A DNA stretch of 64,000 nt from DAHUYF01 sp035945115 (GTDB lineage Bacteria > Pseudomonadota > Alphaproteobacteria > ATCC43930 > CGMCC-115725): the NCBI GenBank assembly GCA_035945115.1, contig DASZAN010000117.1, forward strand, positions 1 through 64,000. The letters run 5' to 3'. This document shows positions 53,585 to 62,646 of the stretch, piece after piece. The stretch's first letter is position 1; each line of letters begins with the position of its first letter. A program made the position numbers and the translations under genes. The notes beneath the pieces were generated by a model. The model did no database searches and was not told where the DNA came from. It saw only the letters and a list, made by a program, of their open reading frames with translations.

Positions 53585-54088
53585 TCATTGTGCAGCCGGC
53601 GCTGCAGTGGCTTCGCGCGAACGCGCCTCAGCGGCACTGCGATCGCGTAGATGGAGGGTTTTGGTGAAGTGTGCGTGGACCGTGCCCGCCGCGTCCACCA
53701 GGTCGACGGCATAGGTGCGCTCGATCCGGCCTTCCCGCGCGAGCGCCTGCCGAAGCGCCTCGATCTCGACGTCCTCGATGCGAAAGCGCCCATAGAGCGT
53801 CCCGCGGCCAGGTTTCCTGAACTCGATCGTCGCTGCCTTGTCCCAGACTTGGTAATGGGGACCGAGACGGCGCGCCAGCATGACCAGCAATACCGGATCG
53901 ATCGCGCCGTACATGCTGCCGCCGAACGTCGTTCCCCAGTAACCGCGCGTCCACCAATTGAGCGGCAGCTTGACGCGGACCTCGGAGAAGTCACTGGCGA
54001 TATAGACGAGGCGCGCGCCGGTGCGGCGATAACACGGATAGAAATTGAAGGCGAAGCGCAACAGCCGCGTCCTCAGCGATTCGCTCAT
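53585..54088 (-). CDS. DUF4442 hotdog-fold thioesterase-like protein
   Basis: 167 residues. LLRFAFNFYPCYRRTGARLVYIASDF, NWWTRGYWGTTFGGSMYGAIDP and WDKAATIEFRKPGRG match the DUF4442/YiiD_C hotdog family. The presumed acyl-CoA or related thioester substrate is unknown. Between a desaturase and an epimerase gene on the same strand. The C-terminal tail (ARSREATAAPAAQ) is unstructured. Confidence 0.82.
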   Translation of the reverse strand: MSESLRTRLLRFAFNFYPCYRRTGARLVYIASDFSEVRVKLPLNWWTRGYWGTTFGGSMYGAIDPVLLVMLARRLGPHYQVWDKAATIEFRKPGRGTLYGRFRIEDVEIEALRQALAREGRIERTYAVDLVDAAGTVHAHFTKTLHLRDRSAAEARSREATAAPAAQ

Positions 54089-54140
54089 GCCGATCTCAGC
54101 CCATCGGTGACGCTGAACGGAAATTTACCACCCTGGGCGA

Positions 54141-55121
54141 TCAGACGCGATGGAAGTCTCGGTACCAAGCGACGAAGCGCGGCAATCCCACATCGATCGA
54201 CGTGCTCGGCGAAAAGCCGAAGTCGCGTTGGCTCTCGGCAATGTCGGCATATGTGGCGGGCACATCGCCCGGCGCCATCGGCGCGAGCTCGATCGTCGCT
54301 TTCCGCCCGAGCACTGTCTCGAGAAGGCCGATGAAGCGCCGGAGCTCTTCGCTGCGATGGTTTCCAAGGTTGTAAAGGCGGTAGGGCGGCCCCTTGCCGT
54401 CGTCCGCGGGCGGCCGGTCGAGGCAGCCGAGCACGCCCGCGACGATGTCGTCGATATAGGTGAAGTCGCGCCGCATGTCGCCGTGATTGAAGACACGGAT
54501 CGGTCGGCCCGCGAGGATGGCCTCGGTAAAGATCCAGGCGGCCATGTCGGGCCGCCCCCAGGGTCCGTAAACCGTGAAGAAGCGCAAGCCGGTGACCGGC
54601 AGGCGATAAAGGTGGGCGTAGCAATAGGCCATGAGCTCGTCGGCCTTCTTTGTCGCGGCGTAGAGCGAATGTGGCGTGTCGACGCGATCGGTGACCGAAA
54701 AAGGCAGCTTGGTATTTCCGCCGTAAACCGAGGATGAGCTGGCGAAGACGAGGTGCGTGAGGCGCGGCAGGCGTCGGCACGCCTCGAGCACCTCGAGATG
54801 CCCGACGATGTTGGCGCTGATATAGGCGTGCGGATTGCTCAGCGAGTAGCGCACCCCCGCCTGTGCGGCGAGGTGAATAACCCGGTCAACTGTCGGATCG
54901 CGCTCGAGAAGCGTTGCGAGGGCACCGCGCTCGGCAAGATCGAGGCGCTCGAAGGTAAAATTGGACGAGCGACGAAGTTCGGCCAGTCGCGCTTCTTTGA
55001 GCGCAACGGAATAGTAGTCGTTGAGGTTGTCGACGCCGAGGACGCGCTCGCCGCGGCGGAGCAGCACCGTGCCGACATGGAAGCCGATGAAGCCGGCGGC
55101 GCCAGTGAGAAGAATGGTCAT
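54141..55121 (-). CDS. UDP-glucuronate 4-epimerase-type SDR
   Basis: 326 residues. ILLTGAAGFIGFHVG NAD motif, GVDNLNDYYSVALKEARL (diagnostic DNLNDYY of UDP-GlcA epimerases), HLAAQAGVRYSLSNPHAYI, FASSSSVYGGN, YAATKKADELMA (catalytic Tyr and Lys), RFFTVYGPWGRPDMA, MRRDFTYIDDIV. Converts UDP-glucuronate to UDP-galacturonate for cell-surface polysaccharide; consistent with ugd and uxs elsewhere in the window. Confidence 0.92.
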   Translation of the reverse strand: MTILLTGAAGFIGFHVGTVLLRRGERVLGVDNLNDYYSVALKEARLAELRRSSNFTFERLDLAERGALATLLERDPTVDRVIHLAAQAGVRYSLSNPHAYISANIVGHLEVLEACRRLPRLTHLVFASSSSVYGGNTKLPFSVTDRVDTPHSLYAATKKADELMAYCYAHLYRLPVTGLRFFTVYGPWGRPDMAAWIFTEAILAGRPIRVFNHGDMRRDFTYIDDIVAGVLGCLDRPPADDGKGPPYRLYNLGNHRSEELRRFIGLLETVLGRKATIELAPMAPGDVPATYADIAESQRDFGFSPSTSIDVGLPRFVAWYRDFHRV

Positions 55122-55226
55122 GACGCTGCGGTATAGCCGGCCCGTTGCGATAAATCATCGGCCGAGTTGGCAGCGCGGCCGGGCGTCGCCTAAGCTTCGC
55201 CCAAAGCATATCCGCGGGAGGTTGCC

Positions 55227-56282
55227 ATGAAGAGCTACGACGTCGTCGATTTTGCCCAGCCGCTGCAGCGGCGCGAGAAGCCCACGCCGCAGCCCAAAGG
55301 CAGCGAGGTGCTATTGCGCACCCTGGCTGCCGGCGTGTGCCACAGCGACCTCCACATCTGGGAGGGATGGTATGATCTGGGCGGCGGCAAGCGGCTCATC
55401 GCCAAGGAGCGTGGCCTCATCCCTCCGCTCACCATGGGGCATGAGATCGTCGGCGAGGTCGTGGCGTTCGGACCCGACGCCAAGGGCGTCGCCGTCGGCG
55501 ACAAGCGCCTCGCCCATCCCTGGATTGGCTGCGGCGAGTGTCCGGTGTGCCGGCGGGGCGAGGAGCAACTCTGCCTCACCCCGCGCTTTTTGGGCGTGCA
55601 GAAGCCCGGCGGCTATGCCGATCACGTGCTGGTGCCGCATCCCCGCTATCTCCTCGATCTCGGCAAGCTGAGCCCGACCCAGGCGGCCCCCTATGCCTGC
55701 TCGGGCATCACCACCTTCGGTGCGCTGAAGCGCGTGGGCGAAAGGATCTTCCGCGAGGAGCCCATCATGATCATCGGAGCGGGTGGGCTCGGCCTCATGT
55801 GCCTCGCCCTCCTGAAAGCGCTCGGCGGCTTCGGCGCGGTCATCGCCGATATCGATCCGAAGAAGCGGGAGGCGGCCTTGAAGGCGGGCGCGCTGGCGGC
55901 GATCGACGCCGGCGCCGATGATGCCGTGAAGCAAGCGCAGGCCGCCGCCAAGGGGCCGCTCGCCGCGGCGATCGACTTCGTCGGCGCGAGCGCCACCGCG
56001 CGCCTTGGCGTCGACGCACTTGCCAAAGGCGGCAAGTACGTCATCGTCGGCCTTTTTGGCGGCGACATTACGCTAAGCCTGCCGCTCTTGCCGATGCGCG
56101 CCATCACGGTCCAGGGCTCCTATGTCGGGAGCCTCGCCGAGATGAAAGAGCTGCTGACGCTGGTGGCGACGGGGAAGGTGCCACCCGTGCCGATCAGCGC
56201 CTATCCGCTCGAGGAGGCCAATGCCGTGCTCGAATCGCTGAAGGCCGGGCGCATCATCGGCCGGGCGGTGTTGACGCCCTGA
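55227..56282 (+). CDS. Zinc-dependent alcohol dehydrogenase
   Basis: 351 residues. Catalytic-zinc Cys in AAGVCHSDLHIWEG, GHEIVGEV, structural-zinc cysteines in GCGECPVCRRGEEQLC, nucleotide loop IIGAGGLGLMCLALL, and GLFGGDITLSLPLLPMRA. All zinc ligands are present. Likely oxidises primary alcohols or aldehydes; substrate open. GGGAGG precedes ATG 55227. Divergent from the epimerase gene. Confidence 0.93.
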   Translation: MKSYDVVDFAQPLQRREKPTPQPKGSEVLLRTLAAGVCHSDLHIWEGWYDLGGGKRLIAKERGLIPPLTMGHEIVGEVVAFGPDAKGVAVGDKRLAHPWIGCGECPVCRRGEEQLCLTPRFLGVQKPGGYADHVLVPHPRYLLDLGKLSPTQAAPYACSGITTFGALKRVGERIFREEPIMIIGAGGLGLMCLALLKALGGFGAVIADIDPKKREAALKAGALAAIDAGADDAVKQAQAAAKGPLAAAIDFVGASATARLGVDALAKGGKYVIVGLFGGDITLSLPLLPMRAITVQGSYVGSLAEMKELLTLVATGKVPPVPISAYPLEEANAVLESLKAGRIIGRAVLTP

Positions 56283-56450
56283 GCCCGGGTGGGCGGGAAC
56301 CCTCCGGGTCGATTCACGTTCCTGTCTGCGGCGCGCGCCCTCTATCAACCAAAGGGAAGGTAGTGGGCGGCCATGGAACGCATTGCGTTCTCAACCGTTC
56401 GTCCGAAGCGCGCGTCCGCACGCCGACTTTGGAACGGAAGAGGCTTCCAC

Positions 56451-57011
56451 ATGCGATCCACCATCCGCACGGTTTTCTCGGCCCTGGCGCTGATCGGGCT
56501 GCTTGCGGCATGCTCCTCGGAGGGCTCCGGCTTGGCGCCACTCGAGGCGGTCAAGACCGACGATACCAACTATCGCCTCGGGCCCGGCGACAAGCTCCAT
56601 ATCCAGGTGCTGGGCGCCGAGGATCTCACCGGCGACTACGCCGTGGCCGACAACGGCACGATCAATTCGCCGCTCATCGGTGACGTGAAGGCTGGCGGTT
56701 TGACGCGCAGCCAGCTCGAGCGGGAAATGGAGAAGAAGCTGGGCGAGGGATACATCAAGCATCCCCACGTCAGCGTCAGCATCCTCACCTATCGGCCGTT
56801 CTATATCTACGGCGAGGTGACGAAACCCGGCGAATACCCCTATGCCAGCGGCATGCGGGTGATGAGCGCAGTGGCGACGGCCGGCGGCTACACTTACCGC
56901 GCCAACGAAAATTACGTCGTGGTGACGCGCGACGGGGTGCAGCGGAAGGCGCCGCCCAATGCACCGATCCAGCCGGACGACGTGATCAAAGTACCAGAGC
57001 GCTATTTCTAG
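56451..57011 (+). CDS. Polysaccharide export lipoprotein (Wza/Poly_export family)
   Basis: 186 residues. Lipoprotein signal with lipobox LLAAC (Cys21), then the Poly_export domain YRLGPGDKLHIQVLGAEDLTG (in part), VADNGTINSPLIGDVKAGG and LTRSQLEREMEKKL, and the SLBB-type segment YRPFYIYGEVTKPGEYPY to GGYTYRANE. Forms or contributes to the outer-membrane channel for exopolysaccharide; the tyrosine kinase partner (Wzc) is not in the window. The upstream in-frame ATG at 56373 would place the signal 26 residues inside, so 56451 is preferred. Confidence 0.9.
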   Translation: MRSTIRTVFSALALIGLLAACSSEGSGLAPLEAVKTDDTNYRLGPGDKLHIQVLGAEDLTGDYAVADNGTINSPLIGDVKAGGLTRSQLEREMEKKLGEGYIKHPHVSVSILTYRPFYIYGEVTKPGEYPYASGMRVMSAVATAGGYTYRANENYVVVTRDGVQRKAPPNAPIQPDDVIKVPERYF

Positions 57012-57110
57012 AAGCGCTCGCTCGCGCCGAACATCGCCGGCGGAACTTACGCGCCGCTTCCGCCGTACGCACGATGGCAGGGTGTGCCTCCGTGTGGCGG
57101 CGAGGCGGTG

Positions 57111-57434
57111 ATGGTCGCAATCGGCAATATTTTTTTCAGTGGAATGAAGCGCGGACGCGGGTCGGCCTGGCTCTGGCTTGGCGCCGCGTCGGCGATGGTT
57201 GTGGCGGGCGTCAGCCTCGCCGAGGTGACGGGCGGCGGCGAGCCCTCGCTGCAGGCGGCGATGGTCACCCCCACGACACTCGCGCCGACGGCAGCGACAC
57301 CCGTCGTTGCGGAACCCGCCGCCGCGGAGGACGCCAGGCCGCGCCCCGGCGCCGAGGAGCAGCGGCGCATCTTCATGCTGCTGCTGCTCAACAGTGCCGG
57401 TCCACTGAGGCCATATAGCGGGCTTAGCCGCTAA
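57111..57434 (+). CDS. Membrane-anchored hypothetical protein
   Basis: 107 residues from ATG 57111 (GTG 57084 and ATG 57144 in frame). One hydrophobic segment (AWLWLGAASAMVVAGVSLA) then a Thr/Ala/Pro-rich linker and a short C-terminal helix EEQRRIFMLLLLNSAGP. No family recognised. Same strand as the export lipoprotein gene, 99 bp downstream. Confidence 0.45.
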   Translation: MVAIGNIFFSGMKRGRGSAWLWLGAASAMVVAGVSLAEVTGGGEPSLQAAMVTPTTLAPTAATPVVAEPAAAEDARPRPGAEEQRRIFMLLLLNSAGPLRPYSGLSR

Positions 57435-57462
57435 GGAATCCGTAAAAAAGGCGAGGAAGACG

Positions 57463-57726
57463 ATGGCGTCGGATCGGGAAAAGCGCGTCCGCGAGCGCGC
57501 CTACCAGATTTGGCAACGCGAAGGCGAGCCGCCAGGACGAGCCGCCGAGCACTGGGCGCAAGCCGAGGCGGAGATCGAGCTCGAGCACGAGCTTGCGACC
57601 GACCGTGCCGCGGCCGGGCAGAAGCCGACAACCGAAGCGCCGCTGCGCAGCGAGCCGGCGCGGCGGGCGGAGCGGAACGAGAAAGCGCCGGCTAAGCGGC
57701 GGCGCGGCGAAGCGGAAGCGACTTGA
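57463..57726 (+). CDS. DUF2934 protein
   Basis: 87 residues. The first 40 residues (VRERAYQIWQREGEPPGRAAEHWAQAEAEI) form the DUF2934 motif seen in many rhizobial and related genomes; the remainder is a charged, Arg/Glu/Ala-rich tail. Function unknown. Its end overlaps the 3' end of the convergent P450 gene by 35 bp. Confidence 0.78.
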   Translation: MASDREKRVRERAYQIWQREGEPPGRAAEHWAQAEAEIELEHELATDRAAAGQKPTTEAPLRSEPARRAERNEKAPAKRRRGEAEAT

Positions 57727-58921
57727 GGCCGCGCAGCACGAAGCTGTCGCTCCAGTGGAGCGGCTCGTCCGCAACCACAAGGTCGGGGAAACGCCGCAGC
57801 AAGGCGGCGATGCCAATTTCCGCCTCCAGGCGCGCGAGCGGGGCGCCGAGGCAAAAATGCATGCCGATGCCGAACGAAAGGTGACGGGTGCTGCCGCGCT
57901 CGATATTGAAGCGGTCGGGCTCGGGAAAGATTTCAGGGTCGCGATTGGCGGCGTTGAGGAGGGCGAAGATGCGGGCGCCCGCCGGGATGGCGCGCGGCGC
58001 GCCCCGATCGTCCGCAAGCGTGATCTCCTCGCACGCGATGCGCGTCATCGCCTGCGTCGGCCCGTCATAGCGGAGCATTTCCTCGACCGCGCTCGGGGTG
58101 AGCTCGGGTCTCGCGCGGAGCAGCGCTACCTGGTCGGGATGGCGCAGCAAGGCGAGGACACCGTTGCCGATGAGATTGGTGGTCGTCTCGTGCCCGGCAA
58201 AGAGCAGCAGCATGGCGCTGGCGACGATCTCCTCCTCGCTGAGCCGCTCGCCGTCCACCTCCGCAGCCAAGAGCGCACTCAGCGCGTCCTCGCGCGGCCG
58301 CGCCCGGTGATCGCTGAGCATGCGCCGGAAATAGGCGGCGAGATCGCGTGCGCCGCGCTCGGCGCGCTCGCGCTTGTCGGGGGTTGCCAAGGCGCTGCCG
58401 ACGAAGGCCGCGAGGTCGTCGGACCAGGCCTTGAACTGGTCGATGTCCTCCGCCGGCACGCCGACGATACCGGCGATGACGATGGCCGGCAGCGGATAGG
58501 CGAAATCGGCGATGAGGTCAAAGCGCGAGCGCTCGGCGAGCCGCGCGAGCAGGGGTTCGACGACCCGCTCAATCGTCGGCCGAAGCGCGGCTATGCGGCT
58601 GGCGGAAAAGAGCCCGCTCAGCAACGCGCGGCGGCGGGTGTGGTCGGGCGGGTCGTTGAAGACGGCCCAAAAGCCAAGTGTGGTCAGCAGCTCCTGAAGC
58701 GCCGTCCGCTGCGTCGGTGGCAAATGGTCGCGGTAGGGCGAGATACGGTCGGCGCTGAAGCGGCGGTCGGCGAGAGCCAAGCGGACATCGCGATAGCGCG
58801 TCAGCACCCAGCCGCCGAGCCGCCCGCTCCAGTGGACCGGATCGCGCTCGCGCAGGCGGGCAAAGATGGGGAACGGATCGGCGATGATCTCCGGCCGGCG
58901 CGGATCGTAATCGACCGTCAT
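57692..58921 (-). CDS. Cytochrome P450 (bacterial, class I type)
   Basis: 409 residues. I-helix motif FAGHETTTNLIGNG, ExxR as EEMLRYDGP region preceded by helix K, and the heme loop FGIGMHFCLGAPLARLE with the axial Cys. Resembles soluble CYP107/CYP109-like hydroxylases. No ferredoxin or reductase gene adjoins. Substrate unknown. Start ATG 58921. Confidence 0.94.
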   Translation of the reverse strand: MTVDYDPRRPEIIADPFPIFARLRERDPVHWSGRLGGWVLTRYRDVRLALADRRFSADRISPYRDHLPPTQRTALQELLTTLGFWAVFNDPPDHTRRRALLSGLFSASRIAALRPTIERVVEPLLARLAERSRFDLIADFAYPLPAIVIAGIVGVPAEDIDQFKAWSDDLAAFVGSALATPDKRERAERGARDLAAYFRRMLSDHRARPREDALSALLAAEVDGERLSEEEIVASAMLLLFAGHETTTNLIGNGVLALLRHPDQVALLRARPELTPSAVEEMLRYDGPTQAMTRIACEEITLADDRGAPRAIPAGARIFALLNAANRDPEIFPEPDRFNIERGSTRHLSFGIGMHFCLGAPLARLEAEIGIAALLRRFPDLVVADEPLHWSDSFVLRGLKSLPLRRAAA

Positions 58922-58960
58922 CGGCGCGCTCGATGCCGAAAGGACGGCTCGCGCATGCAG

Positions 58961-59785
58961 TCAGGAGCGACGGTCGGCCGCGAGCGCGTAGCGCCGGTCG
59001 CCTGCGTCGGTGATGATACCGCGCGCCACCTGCCGAGCGAGGCAATCATAGCTCGCATCGGACATATGGAGCCGATCGGGCGCGAGCATGGCGGCCAAGC
59101 TCATCTGACCATCCTCCGCCCAGTGACGCATCATGGCAAAGCGATGGATGATCGCCGTATCCTCGCTGTGCGCCACGCCGGCGAGCGCATAGAGCATTTC
59201 ACGATAGCCGGGATGCGCCAGCATCGCCGGCGCATATTGCAGGTCCATCAGCATCACATCGGCGCCAGCCGCCTTGAGCCGGGCGATGCCGCGCCGAAGG
59301 ATCTCGATTTCGGCGCCAATGTCGCCGTCGCGCAGCACGGTGTTGGAGCCGAGCTGCCAAATCACCAGATCGGGTTTCTCCGTCACGACATCGCGGTCGA
59401 TGCGCGCGGCCATCTGCTCGGCCATCTCGCCGCTGACGCCGCGATTGATGACGCGGATTGGCGTCCTCGGCAGGTATTCCTGCAGAATGGCGGCAAGCCG
59501 GCGTGGATAGGTCAATTCCGGTCGGCTGGCGCCGACGCCCTCGGTCGAGGACGAGCCCAGCGCAACGATTGTCAGCGTTCCGCCACTTGCGAGCCGTGCT
59601 GCGGTCTGCGGCAGCGCGGCACCGCCGAGGGCGAGCTCCGCTGGGACGGCGCAGCGATCGCCGGTGGCGCTGGCGCTCCGGCCGATCGGTGAGGCGATGA
59701 TCGGGACGGCCGCGCCGAGGCCCAAAAGCAGCAGTGCTACCAAAGTACGGCGGCGTTGGCGAAACGGGGGGGCGATCTTGGGCAT
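58961..59785 (-). CDS. SGNH/GDSL-type hydrolase, catalytic residues present
   Basis: 274 residues from ATG 59785. An N-terminal hydrophobic segment (RRRTLVALLLLGLGAAVPII) directs export. SGNH blocks: TIVALGSSSTEG (block I, Ser in the GDS position), NRGVSGEMAEQ (II), WQLGSNTVLRDGD (III, Asn), and APDRLHMSDASY (V, Asp and His). Likely an esterase or deacylase of an envelope glycan or lipid. Closely paralogous to the next upstream gene, 17 bp away, and in an operon with an OpgC-type acyltransferase. Confidence 0.85.
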   Translation of the reverse strand: MPKIAPPFRQRRRTLVALLLLGLGAAVPIIASPIGRSASATGDRCAVPAELALGGAALPQTAARLASGGTLTIVALGSSSTEGVGASRPELTYPRRLAAILQEYLPRTPIRVINRGVSGEMAEQMAARIDRDVVTEKPDLVIWQLGSNTVLRDGDIGAEIEILRRGIARLKAAGADVMLMDLQYAPAMLAHPGYREMLYALAGVAHSEDTAIIHRFAMMRHWAEDGQMSLAAMLAPDRLHMSDASYDCLARQVARGIITDAGDRRYALAADRRS

Positions 59786-59802
59786 GGTCGTGGGCGTGGC
59801 CG

Positions 59803-60552
59803 TCAACGGAGCGCGCGCTCGATGGCCTCGGCGAGGCGATCGGCCAAACATTCATATACCTGCGCCGCGAGCGGAGCCCGGTGCTCCTTCGGAACATCGA
59901 CAAAATTGAACACGCCGTTTTCGCTCCAGTACTTCATCATTTCAAATCGACGAAAAAGATAGACATCATCGACATCCGCCCTTTGTTGCATCGCTTCGAG
60001 ATATGGCTCGAAATTGATTACCGAAGCCGTATTTCGACTATATTGCATGTTGATTAACATTATGTCCAGGCGATGGTTTTTCAAGTCGGCGAGCCCCGCT
60101 TCCAGGGATGTAGCGAAGGCATCGACCTCGAGGCTGCGCACGGCATCGGCGGTGCCGGTTTCCCAGACGACGAGGGTGGGAGCGAGTGGGTAGATGTCGC
60201 TGAGAAAGCGGTCGACCATCTCTTGCGTGGTCTGCCGCGCCACCCCCTTGTTGACGACGGTGATCGGTACGTCGGGGTGCCGGCGGCGCAGATTCTCCTC
60301 CAGCCGATGCGGATAAGCTTCTTGCTCGGGATTGGCCGCCGCTGTGCCGGCCGTCGAGGCGCCGCCGATGGCGACGATTGTTACCGGCTGCTTCTCGCGC
60401 ACGCGCTCGGCCGTGGCCGGCAGATGCAGGTCCTCGCTGTCGATGAGTTCCGGCGGGACGCTGCAATCGCGCGATGCCGCTTGCGCCGGCAGGAACGGGA
60501 GCGTGGCTATCAGGGCGGCGAGAACGAGCGTGCGGAACGGCATCGCGGTCAC
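59803..60552 (-). CDS. SGNH/GDSL-like protein lacking the catalytic serine
   Basis: 249 residues with a signal peptide (about 1-28, LPAQAASRD). Aligns along its length with the neighbouring SGNH protein, but block I reads TIVAIGGASTAG (Ala where Ser is expected), block III WETGTADAV (no Asn), and block V DVPKEHRAP (His kept, Asp displaced). It is probably a non-catalytic paralogue, perhaps binding the same substrate. GTG 60552 overlaps the acyltransferase stop (GTGA), so the genes are translationally coupled; ATG 60543 is an alternative start. Confidence 0.8.
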   Translation of the reverse strand: MTAMPFRTLVLAALIATLPFLPAQAASRDCSVPPELIDSEDLHLPATAERVREKQPVTIVAIGGASTAGTAAANPEQEAYPHRLEENLRRRHPDVPITVVNKGVARQTTQEMVDRFLSDIYPLAPTLVVWETGTADAVRSLEVDAFATSLEAGLADLKNHRLDIMLINMQYSRNTASVINFEPYLEAMQQRADVDDVYLFRRFEMMKYWSENGVFNFVDVPKEHRAPLAAQVYECLADRLAEAIERALR

Positions 60553-61706
60553 TCCGAAGGGGTCGCTGGCACCGACGAGCCGGGCGGGCGCGCGCTTCCC
60601 GCCGCCTTGTACCAGGCGAGGAGCGCCGCCGTGCCGATCATCACGGCGAAACCGAAAATGTTGACGATGAGCTGCATCGGTAGCTCGCCATAGAACTCCG
60701 TCAGGACGAAATGGCCGAGCACGGCGAGCACGATGCCGAGGCAGAAGACGTAAAGCGAGTGCTGGCCGCAGAGAATGACGGGCGCGGCCACGCGCCAGCG
60801 CAGGAAGGCACTGTCGGGCGTCACGAAATAAATCGTGGCGAGCGCGAGCGCGAGGAAGTTGATGAGGCGCAGCGGCGCGAGGTCGGTTTTGTCGATGGAG
60901 TAGCTTAGCAGCTGTTTGGCGAGGATCGCCGGTACCGGCTCATAGAGCCAGTGAACGAGCCAACTCACATTGACCAGGATCAAAAAGGCACTCAGCACCA
61001 CGGCCGCGCGCGGCAGCCAAACGCCGCTCGGGAACGGCCAGCGGCCGCTCACCCGCGCATGGCCGGCGCTGGCGCCGATGACGAAGAGGAACTGCCAGGC
61101 GAGCGGATTGAAGAACCAGACGCCTTCGGGATAGGCCCCGAACTCCCAGCCGCGGCGGAGGGTGAGCGCGTAAAGCGCCGCGGACGGCAACAGGGCCCAG
61201 AGAGGGCCCCGCTCGAGCGCCAACAGGACCACGGGAAAGATGCCGAGGAGCACGATATAGAGCGGCAGGATGTCGAGAAAGGCCGGCTGAAACTGCAACG
61301 TGAGCGCCTTCAGGACGGCGATGTGCGGCTCCTGCAGGAAGTCGGCAACCCGCGTTTCCTCGGCGTACATGGGATTGTTGACGGTGAGGATCGTGTAGGA
61401 CACCTCCGCTGTGAAGATCATGAAGAGAAAGATGTGCGCGACATAGAGCTGCCAGACACGGCGGTAAATCTGGGCGGTTGCGAAGAATGGGCCGTGCTGA
61501 TGGAGGCTTCGGCCGTAGACGAGCGTGGCGGTGTAGCCGGAGATGAAGATGAAGACTTCCGCCGCATCGGAAAAGGCGATCGAGCGCAGCGTGAACCAGC
61601 CGAGAAAATTGTTGGGGATGTGATCGATGAAGATAAAAAAAAGCGAAAGGCCGCGGAAGAAGTCGAGCCGCAAATCGCGTCCCCGGCGCGGGAAGGGATC
61701 GGCCAT
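60549..61706 (-). CDS. OpgC-family membrane acyltransferase
   Basis: 385 residues, about ten membrane spans. LRLDFFRGLSLFFIFIDHIPNN with the conserved His-rich start, SDAAEVFIFISGYTATLVYGR, YRRVWQLYVAHIFLF and the C-terminal ILCGQHSLYVFCLGIVL are hallmarks of OpgC/acyltransferase-3-like proteins, which succinylate periplasmic glucans in Alpha- and Gammaproteobacteria. Two SGNH proteins follow in the same operon. Start ATG 61706 behind GAGAGGAG. Confidence 0.88.
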   Translation of the reverse strand: MADPFPRRGRDLRLDFFRGLSLFFIFIDHIPNNFLGWFTLRSIAFSDAAEVFIFISGYTATLVYGRSLHQHGPFFATAQIYRRVWQLYVAHIFLFMIFTAEVSYTILTVNNPMYAEETRVADFLQEPHIAVLKALTLQFQPAFLDILPLYIVLLGIFPVVLLALERGPLWALLPSAALYALTLRRGWEFGAYPEGVWFFNPLAWQFLFVIGASAGHARVSGRWPFPSGVWLPRAAVVLSAFLILVNVSWLVHWLYEPVPAILAKQLLSYSIDKTDLAPLRLINFLALALATIYFVTPDSAFLRWRVAAPVILCGQHSLYVFCLGIVLAVLGHFVLTEFYGELPMQLIVNIFGFAVMIGTAALLAWYKAAGSARPPGSSVPATPSE

Positions 61707-61818
61707 GTCCCGGCGGCTCCTCTCGCTCGCCCCAACCTTGGATGGTCGATCATAGAGCGCGCGGCGCGCCGACCCAAGGCCGGCGCGGTGCGTTGCCGGA
61801 GATGTCTCGAGCGCGCGC

Positions 61819-62646
61819 TCAGATCGCGTCGAGCTGGTAGGCGATATCGTTATGAAGGTTCCACAGATAACCGAGGTCCGCCGATCCCGCGAGCGCATAG
61901 GCGTGGCCGTTATGGCGCCAGCGCAGGACATGGATGTCGCCGCTCTGGCCCGGCTTGCCCGCCAAATCCGGCTCCGTGGTCTTGCCGATCACCAGCGTGA
62001 TTGGACCCAGTGCTTTATTGTCGGTCGTGTAAAAGAGTTGGGTCGCCGGTTGGCCGCCGACGACAAGGAAGCGCACGCCTTGGAAGGTCAGGCCCCACGG
62101 TTTCAGATTGGGCACGCGGAAATCCTGCGGCAGCTTCTGTCCCGCCGGCACGTCGAAGCGCGCGGTGTCCTCGGGCCCGGCGTTGACGTAGAGCTTGTGA
62201 TAGCCGGCGATGGTGGCATCGAAGGTGCCGGGCGGCGGCTCGGTGCTGGCGACCGGCTGTACGCCGCCATGCAATTGCGGGTCGCTGCCGGCGAAATAGC
62301 CCAAGCCGCCGCCGATGAGGAGGCCGCCCAGCGAGGCAGCCGCGGCCATGCCGGCCCACCAGCGGCGATCTCCCACGACCCGGCGCCAGCGCTGCTGCCG
62401 GGCGGCAGCGAGGTCGACTACCGCCGCCGGCTCGCCGCGCGCGGCGGCAAGAAGCCGCTCGGGCACCGGCTCATGCAGGGTTTCGTCGAAAGCGGCGCGC
62501 AGCAGCGCCGCGCTCTCGCTCAACTGCGCCGCGCGGTCGCGCAGCTCCGCATCTTGCTCGAGCCAACGCGCGATCTCGGCGCGCTCGTCCTCGCCAAGCT
62601 CGCCGTCGAGATAGGCAATCAGCCTTTCGTCACTCGGCCTTGACAT
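61819..62646 (-). CDS. Anti-sigma factor, membrane-spanning (RskA-like)
   Basis: 275 residues. An N-terminal zinc-less anti-sigma domain (LIAYLDGELGEDERAEIARWLEQD), one membrane span (ASLGGLLIGGGLGYFAG, about 102-118), and a periplasmic C-terminal part ending ALAGSADLGYLWNLHNDIAYQL. Holds the ECF sigma factor encoded upstream; the two genes overlap by 17 bp, so they are co-expressed. Confidence 0.88.
   Translation of the reverse strand: MSRPSDERLIAYLDGELGEDERAEIARWLEQDAELRDRAAQLSESAALLRAAFDETLHEPVPERLLAAARGEPAAVVDLAAARQQRWRRVVGDRRWWAGMAAAASLGGLLIGGGLGYFAGSDPQLHGGVQPVASTEPPPGTFDATIAGYHKLYVNAGPEDTARFDVPAGQKLPQDFRVPNLKPWGLTFQGVRFLVVGGQPATQLFYTTDNKALGPITLVIGKTTEPDLAGKPGQSGDIHVLRWRHNGHAYALAGSADLGYLWNLHNDIAYQLDAI

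Noticed and set aside
54089..54130. Antisense-frame string FPFSVTD similar to LPFSVTD in the neighbouring epimerase
   Set aside because: The nucleotide similarity is short and weak, and no duplicated flanks are visible; most likely coincidence.
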